From contig JAFZKQ010000021.1 in assembly GCA_017553575.1 (NCBI GenBank), positions 1 to 40,481 of the forward strand: a stretch of 40,481 nucleotides of DNA, read 5' to 3'. The stretch is from Paludibacteraceae bacterium. Its GTDB lineage: Bacteria > Bacteroidota > Bacteroidia > Bacteroidales > Paludibacteraceae. Below are positions 8,643-16,433 of this stretch, piece after piece. The translations under genes were made by a program, and so were the position numbers. Below the pieces are notes generated by a model. The model ran no database searches. It saw nothing but the letters and a program-made list of their open reading frames with translations, and was not told the DNA's origin. Every line of letters begins with the position of its first letter. The stretch's first letter is position 1.

Positions 8643-9409
8643 TAAGGATGGGTTCTCTTCTCCGTTGTCTGTTGGCGTTTTCGCTTCTCCTCTTCTCGGT
8701 CGGAAGTCGGGTGGAGGCTCAGTGTGTGGAGGAAACGCAGGCCTTTGGGGCAGGAGAGGTGTTGGATTATGCTGCCTATTACAATTGGGGATTCGTCTGG
8801 GTGAAAGCGGGTGTGGCAAAATTTTCTGTCGCTGAGGAGAACGGTAATTACAAGTTTACGGTGGTGGCCGATAATCTTCCGAAGTGGGAGTGGCTCTATT
8901 CGTTGCATTCCCGTCATACGGCTTCCGTGACGAAAGATTTCAAGCCCCTCTATATGCAGGCTTCCACGAGTGAAAACGGGGTGGTGACGAAGGACTACTA
9001 TCGTTATGATGGAGATTTCATTTATAAGACCTATTCCTCTCGGAAAGATACGTTGGTGCGGACAAAGGTTATCGAACATCCTGCTTGTTCTTGGGATATC
9101 ATCAATGCGGTTTATGTGGCACGTTCGATGGATGTCCGAAATAGGAAGGAGAAGGGCAAGATACCGTTCCATGTGATTTTTAATGATTCTGTCTATACCA
9201 TTTATGGCTCTGTTTTGGGAAGGGAAAAGATTGAGACACGAACAGGCAAGGAATATGACTGCTTGAAGTGTACAGCCACAGTGGTGGAGGGAACCATGTT
9301 TGAAGCAGGTGTGCCCGTCTATGTCTGGATAACGAACGATGTCCGACAGATTCCCGTCTTGGTGGAGTCTAAGATTAAAGTAGGCTCTGTGAAGGTCTAT
9401 TTGGAATGA
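8636..9409 (+). CDS. Secreted DUF3108 protein
   Basis: The protein is 257 residues if it starts at 8636. An ATG at 8648 (MGSLLRCLLAFSLLLFSVGS) is an equally good start and gives a tidier signal peptide, cut near SRVEA-QC. The mature part is all-beta. GEVLDYAAYYNWGFVWVKAG and SWDIINAVYVARS are typical of DUF3108, a periplasmic or outer-membrane-associated family without a settled function. The 3' end of the glycosyltransferase gene overlaps its start. It is the last gene of the amn-holA-engB series, followed by a long non-coding stretch. Confidence 0.85.
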   Translation: MVIRMGSLLRCLLAFSLLLFSVGSRVEAQCVEETQAFGAGEVLDYAAYYNWGFVWVKAGVAKFSVAEENGNYKFTVVADNLPKWEWLYSLHSRHTASVTKDFKPLYMQASTSENGVVTKDYYRYDGDFIYKTYSSRKDTLVRTKVIEHPACSWDIINAVYVARSMDVRNRKEKGKIPFHVIFNDSVYTIYGSVLGREKIETRTGKEYDCLKCTATVVEGTMFEAGVPVYVWITNDVRQIPVLVESKIKVGSVKVYLE

Positions 9410-9850
9410 GTGGCGGCGAGCAATTTAAGCATGACAGACATTGGCAAAAATTAGGTATATTTTTTGATAACTGTGCTAAATGATTCGTATCACCTATGAT
9501 GTGGTTATCTTATTGAAAAATAGTGATATAAGGATTAGTGGAGAAGAGAAGCCTCGCCAATAACGGTAGGAAAAAGTATTGACTAGTTGTCAAAAAAGAG
9601 GCGTGCTATTCTCATTTGCTTGATTTCCTGTGAATTGCTTGCAATTTCAAAGAGTTTTTCTAAAATTTGTAGTGAAGTTGCGCATACCTATGATAATGGT
9701 ATTTGTCTTATATTTGTATTGTTATTATGTTGAAAATTAAGTAAATGTGTAACTTGTCGGTGAGAAAATAGAAAAATTAAATGGAGGATGCTTACTGAAA
9801 AGGTGATAGACAGAAATTTCCTCAAACAACAGATCCTATAAAACAAAAAT
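9410..9850. other. Non-coding AT-rich stretch
   Basis: These 441 bases hold no convincing gene. The only recognisable signal is a -7-like TATATTTG at 9709-9716, which would give a leader of about 135 nt for the gene at 9851. No T-run terminator was found for the upstream operon. The composition is clearly richer in A and T than the preceding genes. Confidence 0.5.
9709..9716 (+). promoter_or_regulatory. Possible -7 element for the orphan gene
   Basis: TATATTTG fits TAnnTTTG, but no TTTG lies 19-21 bp upstream, so only half of the promoter consensus is met. Confidence 0.35.
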
Positions 9851-10360
9851 ATGAATCGATTTAGAACTTCACATTATCCTATTGTCAGAATTGAGCATAG
9901 AATGTACTGCTATGTGGAAGATCTTGGGGTTATTATCGGTAATTATCCGGACTTGTCGTCTTTAGGATTTGAAAATATGGGAAATTACTTCAAACGTTCC
10001 GTGGACAAACAGGAGATAGAATCCGCCTATCGGGTGTATGAAAATTATACTGTTTACAAGGGGACACAGGTGCGGGTTGGAGAATATAAAAAGGAGACCG
10101 ATGAAATTTTCATTATGTTCGATGATGAAGCAGCTGCTAAAGCGGCTGGGATAAAGCCAAGAATAGACTCTGATGACAAGGAGTATCGATATTATGAGGC
10201 GTATGTCCCTGAATCTGAAGTACTAGATATTTATGAGGTACGCAAGCCAGTGAAAGGGTTCCCTTTCGTGAGCCCTGGAATTGTCTATCACAAGAAAGAG
10301 GGGGTGTGGCTTCCTTGGCATGACTTCGGTACGCCATTGAAAGAGGATGAGTGGATATAG
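9851..10360 (+). CDS. Orphan cytoplasmic protein of unknown family
   Basis: The 169-residue protein has no signal peptide or membrane segment. It is rich in Tyr, Glu, Asp and Lys, with a central IFIMFDDEAAAKAAG helix-like part and a C-terminal block with several aromatic residues (VWLPWHDFGTP). No known domain, catalytic motif or repeat was recognised. It is isolated by 441 bp of AT-rich DNA upstream and 220 bp downstream and has no operon partner. This setting and the acidic, aromatic-rich composition resemble orphan immunity or cargo genes, but that is speculation. It is probably a real gene because the long frame starts right after an A-rich leader and has no competing frame. Confidence 0.6.
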   Translation: MNRFRTSHYPIVRIEHRMYCYVEDLGVIIGNYPDLSSLGFENMGNYFKRSVDKQEIESAYRVYENYTVYKGTQVRVGEYKKETDEIFIMFDDEAAAKAAGIKPRIDSDDKEYRYYEAYVPESEVLDIYEVRKPVKGFPFVSPGIVYHKKEGVWLPWHDFGTPLKEDEWI

Positions 10361-10504
10361 ATAATTAAATTCTGTGGTGCGTTCTATAATGCAGCGTAGC
10401 CTTCCCTCCATAAGTAATATATCCGTTCTGTTGTTGGAATGGAATGACAGGGTTGCCCTATAGATCTTCTCCGTTCAATCATAGTTGCGGAATCCTTTCA
10501 AATC

Positions 10505-10536
10505 TTTGCGGGCAATTGATTTTCTTTATATCTTTG
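10505..10536 (+). promoter_or_regulatory. Bacteroidota promoter for the TPM-domain gene
   Basis: TTTG (10505-10508), a 20-bp spacer and TATCTTTG (10529-10536) match the TTTG-N19/20-TAnnTTTG consensus exactly. Transcription would start about 40 nt before the ATG at 10581. Confidence 0.7.
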
Positions 10537-10580
10537 TTTTAATTAATTGGTGAAGTTTTATTTAGCGTACTACTTACTTT

Positions 10581-11612
10581 ATGGATATGTTTTTGCCAAG
10601 GGTGATCACAAAGTTTGACGAATGCCGAGTAGAGGGAAAGTCGTTGTGGAGCAGGTTTGTGGCTCTGCTTCTCTTTTTCTTGCTATTGGGTTCGATTTCA
10701 ACACTTCATGCCGCTTCGTACAATCCTGATAATATACCTCTCCCTCAGAAGGGTGGCTATCCCATGTACACGAGTAATCCGGATCACGTTTTGAGTGACG
10801 GGTGTGTAGAGTATATCGAACAAAAGCTCTATGAGTTGGAAGATTCGGTGGGTGTGAAGACGCTTGTCGTTGCGGTAGAACACTTGGATGGGGATGACCC
10901 ACAGCAGTTTTCTTTGCGTGTCTTCAATAAATATGGAGTTGGAAGTGAGAAGAATAACCGAGGGTTGATGATTACGTTGGCCTCGCTTGATAAGAGTTAT
11001 TATATTACGACAGGCTATGGTCTTGAGGGTGAATTGCCGGATGCCCTCTGTAAAAGGGTGGGAAATCGATACATTGTGCCTAATGCCAAAGAGGGTAACT
11101 TTGATGCCGCGATTAGTTTAGCCGTGGATTCGATTTACACGATCTTGACTACTGACCCTGAATATGTATCGGAAGGGATAGAAGAAGAGGAGTTGTCTCC
11201 TATAGAGGAATTCTTTGTGGATCTTTTCCTCTTTGCCATTCTCCTTTTCTTGGTCGGATTGGGTATTCGTACGGTTTTAGCTCTGCCGAATTATATTTAT
11301 TTACTTATCCATAAGAAAAAGGATGTTTACATAAAGCATCCTAAAAAGTATACGGGTTTCCTCTTGAATCTTGTCGATACTTTTTGGATAACGGGTAATA
11401 ACTATTACCGTATTGGAGAATACGGAGAACGGATCCGTTACAAAGTGGCGGGTATTCCATGGTTTAAGATTGTCTGCTTCATATTGCTTATTCTCTTCCG
11501 TTCCAGTGGTAGAGGTGGCCGTTCTGGAGGTGGAGGCTTTGGCGGTGGCCGCTCCGGTGGAAGTTTTGGTGGAGGTCGCTCTGGTGGCGGTGGTGCTGGT
11601 GGAAGTTTTTAG
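10581..11612 (+). CDS. TPM-domain membrane protein with Gly-rich C-terminus (YgcG type)
   Basis: The 343-residue protein has an N-terminal signal/anchor (about 22-45, cut near LHA-AS). A TPM domain follows at about 65-190, with LSDGCVEYIEQKLYELE, GSEKNNRGLMITLA and the GYGLEGELPDALC signature. Then come a transmembrane segment (about 213-235), a short loop and another hydrophobic segment (about 290-307), and a tail almost entirely of Gly, Ser and Arg. This is the usual layout of YgcG-like proteins. TPM domains are extracytoplasmic and have been linked to phosphatase activity and photosystem repair in plants; the bacterial role is unsettled. An alternative start is Met3. The stop overlaps the convergent TatD gene by 4 nt. 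Confidence 0.88.
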   Translation: MDMFLPRVITKFDECRVEGKSLWSRFVALLLFFLLLGSISTLHAASYNPDNIPLPQKGGYPMYTSNPDHVLSDGCVEYIEQKLYELEDSVGVKTLVVAVEHLDGDDPQQFSLRVFNKYGVGSEKNNRGLMITLASLDKSYYITTGYGLEGELPDALCKRVGNRYIVPNAKEGNFDAAISLAVDSIYTILTTDPEYVSEGIEEEELSPIEEFFVDLFLFAILLFLVGLGIRTVLALPNYIYLLIHKKKDVYIKHPKKYTGFLLNLVDTFWITGNNYYRIGEYGERIRYKVAGIPWFKIVCFILLILFRSSGRGGRSGGGGFGGGRSGGSFGGGRSGGGGAGGSF

Positions 11613-12235
11613 CGTTTTGCTGATAACCGTTTGAAGTTCTCCTCTATAGCTTTTTTTAGTGAGGTGAGGTCGCAATGCTTGATTTCCGCCACTCGTTGGT
11701 AGATGGATTGGATGGGTGTCTTGCTATCGTCGGTCTCTAAGAATAGACGATCCAAAGGGGTCTCTTCTACGGTTTTTTCGTTGAATCGTTCGCCGAAAGA
11801 GAGGAAGAATCCTGCCTTGCAGAGATTTTCCATCAGAGAGGGTTTTCCTCTGAACCCATGTATAATGGCAGGGTTTTTGAATGCCGATTTTAGTTGCAAT
11901 AGCTCGTTGAAGGCTTTGACGCAATGAATGATGATGGGCTTCTCCCTCTGGTTGGCGATGGCTATTTGGGCTTTGAAGAGTTCGATTTGGGCGGTTAGGT
12001 CGCTGGATTTCAGCTTGTCCAAGCCGATTTCACCGATGGCGAATAGAGGCTCAATCCGAATCCTTTCCAAGTGCTCTTCTATTTGTGAGGGAGTCAAGGA
12101 GGGAATATCCCAGGGATGAATGCCCAAGGAGAATAGCTCGTTTGAGGCAGGAAGCGACGCCTGAAGGGAAAGGTTGGCTACGGCAAGGACATTTTCCGAG
12201 GGTTGGAGTTTATGGGTATGGATGTTAATATACAT
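11609..12235 (-). CDS. TatD-family metal-dependent hydrolase (short form)
   Basis: The residues expected of TatD nucleases and amidohydrolases are present: His6 and His8 (INIHTHK), Glu69 (GEIGLD), His104 (IIIHCVKA), His126 (IIHGFRG) and Asp169 in LETDD. At 208 residues it is shorter than the usual 255-265, with trimmed loops. This matches the compact TatD proteins common in Bacteroidota. TatD proteins act as DNases in DNA repair or degradation. It is a single gene convergent with the TPM gene, with a 4-nt overlap of the stops. The substrate is not fixed by the sequence. Confidence 0.88.
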   Translation of the reverse strand: MYINIHTHKLQPSENVLAVANLSLQASLPASNELFSLGIHPWDIPSLTPSQIEEHLERIRIEPLFAIGEIGLDKLKSSDLTAQIELFKAQIAIANQREKPIIIHCVKAFNELLQLKSAFKNPAIIHGFRGKPSLMENLCKAGFFLSFGERFNEKTVEETPLDRLFLETDDSKTPIQSIYQRVAEIKHCDLTSLKKAIEENFKRLSAKR

Positions 12236-12371
12236 AAAGTAAAACTATATAAGAAAAAGATTGTCGAATTTGTAAGTTGTTATTTAGTTGCGGAAAGAAT
12301 GCGGTAAAATGAATGGCCGGAAAATCTTAACGCGTCAGTTTTGGCTTATATGTTGCAAAATTAAAATAAAA

Positions 12372-12557
12372 ATGGAAAATCAGGTAGAAAAGAAAAAGAG
12401 AGGTGGCCGGCGAGAGGGTGCTGGACGCAAGAAAACCACCTGTAAGACGTATGGGTTCAATGCACCGGAAGAGGTCTCGAAAATACTTGAAAGTACACCT
12501 AATAAAACGGATTTTATAATTCAAGCTATTTTGGAGAAACATCAAAGAGGTCTGTAG
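12372..12557 (+). CDS. Small AT-hook-like / ribbon-helix-helix-like DNA-binding protein
   Basis: I start the gene at the ATG at 12372 (61 residues), not at 12288, because the upstream part has no conserved look and MENQVEKKKRGGRREGAGRK is a typical start. The GGRREGAGRKK motif (about 10-20) is the short basic motif found at the head of many small Bacteroidota and phage DNA-associated proteins. The rest (YGFNAPEEV..IL..TPNKTDFIIQAIL) reads as a ribbon-helix-helix: a strand followed by two helices. It is probably a small regulator or the antitoxin-like half of a pair, but no partner gene is adjacent. It is isolated and may be a remnant of a mobile element. Confidence 0.6.
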   Translation: MENQVEKKKRGGRREGAGRKKTTCKTYGFNAPEEVSKILESTPNKTDFIIQAILEKHQRGL

Positions 12558-12790
12558 ATTTCAGGGCGATTTTAGATTAGAACACCCTTGGAAACCTTTT
12601 TCTGTACCTTGCCTTTAAAGGCGAGGGCGGGGTTGATGTTGTCTCTTTGTTACGCTAGGTTCTTCTCATCCTCTTCTCCATTTTGCGTCGAAGAAAGGTC
12701 TCAATAGTCCCTTGGTTTAACATGGGGAGCAAAGATATAGGCAATAAAAAAGGGAAGTATCGAATCTCCTCGGTGCTTCCCTTCTGAATT
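12558..12790. other. Intergenic region between convergent genes
   Basis: No gene is supported here. A perfect 12-bp palindrome (GCCTTTAAAGGC, 12611-12622) lies early in it, and the terminator of the C69 gene lies at its right end. The rest shows no recognisable signal. Confidence 0.5.
12745..12781 (-). terminator. Rho-independent terminator of the M23-C69 operon
   Basis: On the minus strand a 12-bp stem (arms 12752-12763 and 12770-12781, two G-U pairs, 6-nt loop) is followed by a run of six T. It lies 9 bp beyond the C69 stop. Confidence 0.85.
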
Positions 12791-14440
12791 TTATTTGCTC
12801 TCTGGCACTTTGTATCTTGATCCTGTCGCATCAATGATATTTTTGTAGTATTGCTGAGAGTAGCCTGGTTGGATAATCTTGTCGGGAACTCCCCAGCCGT
12901 TGTCGATGAATTTTTGGTTGCGTTCCCTCTTGATGTTACCGTCACAATATTTGATCATAAGGAACTCTCCCAAGTTTTTCCACTGCTCCATCATGATGAG
13001 TGCTTGGTTCTCGGAATATTCCGTGAGGAAGCGTGCCGCGAACTCTGGGGATTTCGTGTAGAGGGATTTGGCTGCTACTTCAATAACCTCCAAATTGTCT
13101 TCCAACTTGGTTTCGATGTCCAATTGGACTTTCTTAATGTCTTTCTCCATGTATTCATATTTCGCGTATGCCATGTTGGAGACCCAATTGAATACCCAAT
13201 AGGCGGATGTCCAGGAGAACTTCAAAAGACTTCCGTTTCCTGCCCGGAAACAGTTAGGCACAGCGGTCGTGCCACAATAGATAGGGATATATACGGTGAA
13301 CGTGGCGTCATCCACGCCAAACCATAGCACGCCTCCCACCATGTCGGGCAACCAGTTCCTCATCTGAGCTACGAACGAGAAGGCGTTCTGCGGACCTGCG
13401 ATAGGTGTCTCATGGAAATACTCCACATCGTCTACTTGCCAATAGCGGGGAGCATATCGGTATTTGGCGCCAAAAGGTTCAGAACCAGGGTCTTTGTCTA
13501 GCGAGAGCGGCGTGTTCTCGAATTTGTCCCTCATCAAGTTCTTTAGCTCGTGAAGCGTAAGTTTTCTGGATGGTTTCACCCAAAGGGGCAACCTGTCATT
13601 GGATTTGCCGAGGATGTAGTCTACATATTTCTCCATCTCCGGGTTGATTCTCCTGAAGACACTCCAAACCCTAGAGTCACAGAATCGTCTGGCGGTGAAT
13701 CCCATAGGGTCGTATGCGTCGGAGAAACTGAAGTCTTTGTTCTTTCCGTTGAAATACCCCTTTTCCTTGGCAAAGGAGATTACGTCTTTGGAGTAGCGGC
13801 AATTCTCCCGGTCTTTCAAAGGGAATGTCGTTATTCTGGAGTGGTTAGCGTGGGCGCAGATGCAGTCGTCGGGCACTTTCATGGCAACCCAGACGGCACC
13901 TTTGACATCGGGACCTTTCCCGATCATTTCCATGATCCAAATCTCGTTGGGGTCGGCAATGGAGAAGGTCTCTCCCGAACTACAATAGCCGTAAGTGCTG
14001 ACAAGGTCTGTCATTACCTCGATGGCCTCTTTTGCTGTCTTGGCACGTTGAAGCGTGATGTAGATGAGGTTTCCGTAATCCAAAATTCCTGTCGTGTCCA
14101 CCAGTTCGCTCCGTCCGCCGAACGTGGATTCCGTGATGCAGACTTGGTGTTCGTTGATATTGCCCAAGACTGCGTATGTGTTGGGAACTTGCTTTATCTT
14201 GCCTTGGTATTTATGGGTGTCCCATCCGAAAATGTCGGTGGTGGCATATTTGGAATATTCGTTGGCAGGGTAGTGGATGAGTTCTCCGTAGAGAGAGTAG
14301 GAGTCTGCCGAGTAGGTACAGAAGGAGGATCCATCTTCCGATGCGTTCCTTCCTACTAATATGTTTGTTCCGGCTTGCAAATGGCCTATGCTCAAAAGAG
14401 AGGCGAGGAACAAAGCTTTGATTTCTTTAAATGAAGCCAT
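12791..14440 (-). CDS. C69-family peptidase homologue lacking the usual catalytic Cys
   Basis: The 549-residue secreted protein is a full-length peptidase C69 (dipeptidase, Ntn-hydrolase fold). It has an N-terminal signal peptide, ILVGRNASEDGSS (27-39), YSADSYSLYGEL (43-54), NINEHQVCITESTFGGR and DPNEIWIMEMIG. In this family the signal or propeptide is cut just before a Cys (usually ACTN), which becomes the N-terminal nucleophile. Here the segment reads QAGTN, with Gly24 encoded by GGA where Cys is expected. Thr25 could only serve if cleavage occurred one residue later. The gene lies 38 bp after an M23 peptidase, so the two are co-transcribed. It may be inactive or altered. The rest of the family signature is intact, which argues against a decaying gene. 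Confidence 0.88.
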   Translation of the reverse strand: MASFKEIKALFLASLLSIGHLQAGTNILVGRNASEDGSSFCTYSADSYSLYGELIHYPANEYSKYATTDIFGWDTHKYQGKIKQVPNTYAVLGNINEHQVCITESTFGGRSELVDTTGILDYGNLIYITLQRAKTAKEAIEVMTDLVSTYGYCSSGETFSIADPNEIWIMEMIGKGPDVKGAVWVAMKVPDDCICAHANHSRITTFPLKDRENCRYSKDVISFAKEKGYFNGKNKDFSFSDAYDPMGFTARRFCDSRVWSVFRRINPEMEKYVDYILGKSNDRLPLWVKPSRKLTLHELKNLMRDKFENTPLSLDKDPGSEPFGAKYRYAPRYWQVDDVEYFHETPIAGPQNAFSFVAQMRNWLPDMVGGVLWFGVDDATFTVYIPIYCGTTAVPNCFRAGNGSLLKFSWTSAYWVFNWVSNMAYAKYEYMEKDIKKVQLDIETKLEDNLEVIEVAAKSLYTKSPEFAARFLTEYSENQALIMMEQWKNLGEFLMIKYCDGNIKRERNQKFIDNGWGVPDKIIQPGYSQQYYKNIIDATGSRYKVPESK

Positions 14441-14478
14441 ATAAGTGTCTATCTGTTTTCTTGGAAATCTAAATCAGT

Positions 14479-16185
14479 TTATAGAAATATGGTTTTCGAG
14501 TAGGTGGCCGTGTTGCCACAATAATCTTTTACGACCAGTTTGAAGGAGTGGCTTTTGCCCTTCTCGAATTTCTTCGTGTCTATATGGTAACGAATGGTAT
14601 GAGTCTTCGCATCGTGCTCAAAAAGGACCCATTCATTGTCGATGTAGCCGTCGTAGCTGGCAATTCCCGAAAGTCCGTCGCCAATCTTGAAAACGAGCAC
14701 AGGGTAGCCTCTCAGTCCTTTGGTGTGGACGGACGAAATGACAGGCGGTGTTCGGTCTTCCGCCACGGCGAATTTGCCCAACGTATTGGTCATTCCGACC
14801 ATATAGCCATTGGTGTATTTTCCTCCTGCCGAACCGTATATTAGGTCGTTATCGTTTAATTTGGCGATGAACAGTTTGGATACGTCCAAAGCCGAACTAT
14901 CCTTTTTGACTTTGATGGAAATGTCGCAGAAGGTGTGCAACGGTGTCTCACGGTTGCCGATGGAGTAGATGGAAGAGAAGTATCTTCCGCCACTTTTCTC
15001 TTTGTAATCCGTATAGAGGTCTGAGTATATGGCATTTGCGGGGAAGTGGAAAAGGAAATCCCCTTTGTCGTAGAAGTAGCCTTCTCCAGCCGTGATTTTG
15101 TCCCCTGACTTAGGTGCTTCTATAAGGAGGTCGTGCCGTTCACCCTTGATGGTGAAGGTGATGGAGTCTGAGTTTCCGAAGTCGTCGATTACCTCGTATT
15201 TGAGGTTGTAGTCACGTTCTTCGTTGATGTTCAGTAGACCGGTTGTCCCATGATAAAAGTCCAACGGGTTGTTCTTGTCCTTGAACGAGCGCATGAAAAA
15301 TTCGCCTGTCTTGGCTTGGTGGCGATAGTCGATGAAGTTGTTGAGAGCCCTCGTATCGGAATATTTGTAGTTGTCAATGGTAATGTCTGATATGACATTG
15401 CCGTCGGCGTAAACTTTCAGGTGTCGTGGGGTATGGGTGAAACTTGTTCCCGTCATGTAGTCGTTGGCTTTCACACCGAAGCCGATTTCTCCCCATGCCT
15501 TTATGTTGTTTGCCGCTTGCAGTTTTCTGCCTTTCCCTTTCACCATGACGGAGTTGAACCGTTTCTCTTTGCTGCCGTTGATAGAGCCTCCGTTAACTCC
15601 GTAAAGTTTCACGGCGAAGATGCGAGGTTTCTTGTCGTCTACGAAAAGAAAATCTTTGTTGAGTTTCAGCGGGTTCTGCATATATTGCTCCTCCTTAGTC
15701 CTGATTTCGAAGTGAAGGTGAGGACCGGCCGAAGCGCCAGTATTACCCGACAAAGCAAATAGCTCCCCTTTCTCTACAGGATACTCGTTCTCTTCTAGCG
15801 TGAAGTCGATCTCGTAGCTTCGTTTGGCATATTGCTTAGCTTTGACGATGGAGTCCAATTTAGGCACGAAGCCGTTCAGGTGGGCATAAAGCGTCATGTA
15901 TCCGTTGGGGTGGGTGATGTAGACCAATTTTCCATAACTCCGGGCCGAGATGGTGATTCGGGATACGTAGCCTTTGTCTACGGCATATATGGGTGTATTT
16001 TCCCCGTTGGGTGTTCTGAAATCCAAACCGCCATGGAAATGGTTCCTTCGTAGTTCGGCGAAACTTCCGCTTAACGTCGTTTTTGTTTTGAGCGGAGAGA
16101 CAACACTCCAATTCTCCAACTGGGCGAACGAAAGTGCTGATGCGGATAGGAGCATCGCTGTGAATGAAACAATGAGTTTTCTCAT
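14479..16185 (-). CDS. Secreted M23 metallopeptidase
   Basis: I start at the ATG at 16185 (568 residues), because MRKLIVSFTAMLLSASALSF is a signal peptide; an in-frame ATG at 16254 would add 23 unlikely residues. The LytM/M23 zinc site is complete: His51-X3-Asp55 (HGGLD), His102 (YAHLNG) and the HLH triad at 156-158. The remaining 400 residues are beta-rich and presumably an accessory extracytoplasmic domain; this long form is common in Bacteroidota. It should cut peptidoglycan cross-links in the periplasm or at the surface. The catalytic module is N-terminal, which is unusual for lysostaphin-like enzymes but normal for this subgroup. It is first in an operon with the C69 homologue. Confidence 0.93.
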   Translation of the reverse strand: MRKLIVSFTAMLLSASALSFAQLENWSVVSPLKTKTTLSGSFAELRRNHFHGGLDFRTPNGENTPIYAVDKGYVSRITISARSYGKLVYITHPNGYMTLYAHLNGFVPKLDSIVKAKQYAKRSYEIDFTLEENEYPVEKGELFALSGNTGASAGPHLHFEIRTKEEQYMQNPLKLNKDFLFVDDKKPRIFAVKLYGVNGGSINGSKEKRFNSVMVKGKGRKLQAANNIKAWGEIGFGVKANDYMTGTSFTHTPRHLKVYADGNVISDITIDNYKYSDTRALNNFIDYRHQAKTGEFFMRSFKDKNNPLDFYHGTTGLLNINEERDYNLKYEVIDDFGNSDSITFTIKGERHDLLIEAPKSGDKITAGEGYFYDKGDFLFHFPANAIYSDLYTDYKEKSGGRYFSSIYSIGNRETPLHTFCDISIKVKKDSSALDVSKLFIAKLNDNDLIYGSAGGKYTNGYMVGMTNTLGKFAVAEDRTPPVISSVHTKGLRGYPVLVFKIGDGLSGIASYDGYIDNEWVLFEHDAKTHTIRYHIDTKKFEKGKSHSFKLVVKDYCGNTATYSKTIFL

Positions 16186-16211
16186 CTGTTTTTGTCTATT
16201 GAAATTTTCAT

Positions 16212-16219
16212 CAAAAATA
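16212..16219 (-). promoter_or_regulatory. -7 element upstream of the M23 gene
   Basis: Read on the minus strand this is TATTTTTG, 26 bp before the ATG. No TTG lies at the ideal -33 distance, so it is half supported. Confidence 0.4.
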
Positions 16220-16334
16220 TAAAAAAATGTCCTATGTGGGTTGATTTCTCCCATGTGGAACTAAAAAACTACTTCTTTTTTTGATTTGTTAAGTTTTATT
16301 TTGAGATATAAACTCGTTTTTCTCAGTTTATTTA

Positions 16335-16342
16335 TAATTTTG
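16335..16342 (+). promoter_or_regulatory. -7 element upstream of the large DUF1573 gene
   Basis: TAATTTTG fits TAnnTTTG and would give a leader of about 85 nt for the gene at 16434. The -33 position lacks TTG. Confidence 0.45.
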
Positions 16343-16433
16343 CATTCCGTAAGGTTGCGGATTTAATGAGAGGGTTTGCTCCTTATGTTGGATTTGAATT
16401 AAATAACAAGTAAAAATTAATACAAAGAGAGTC

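Noticed and set aside
11500-11612. Repeat-like GGT/GGC-rich DNA as a possible tandem repeat element
   Set aside because: It encodes the Gly-rich tail typical of TPM/YgcG proteins, so no separate repeat is called.
12288-12371. Upstream extension of the small RHH-like gene
   Set aside because: The added residues look random, while the inner ATG at 12372 starts the typical MENQVEKKKRGG head.
13550-14359. Long plus-strand frame opposite the C69 gene
   Set aside because: It is antisense to a clear C69 protein with family motifs; its own translation shows none.
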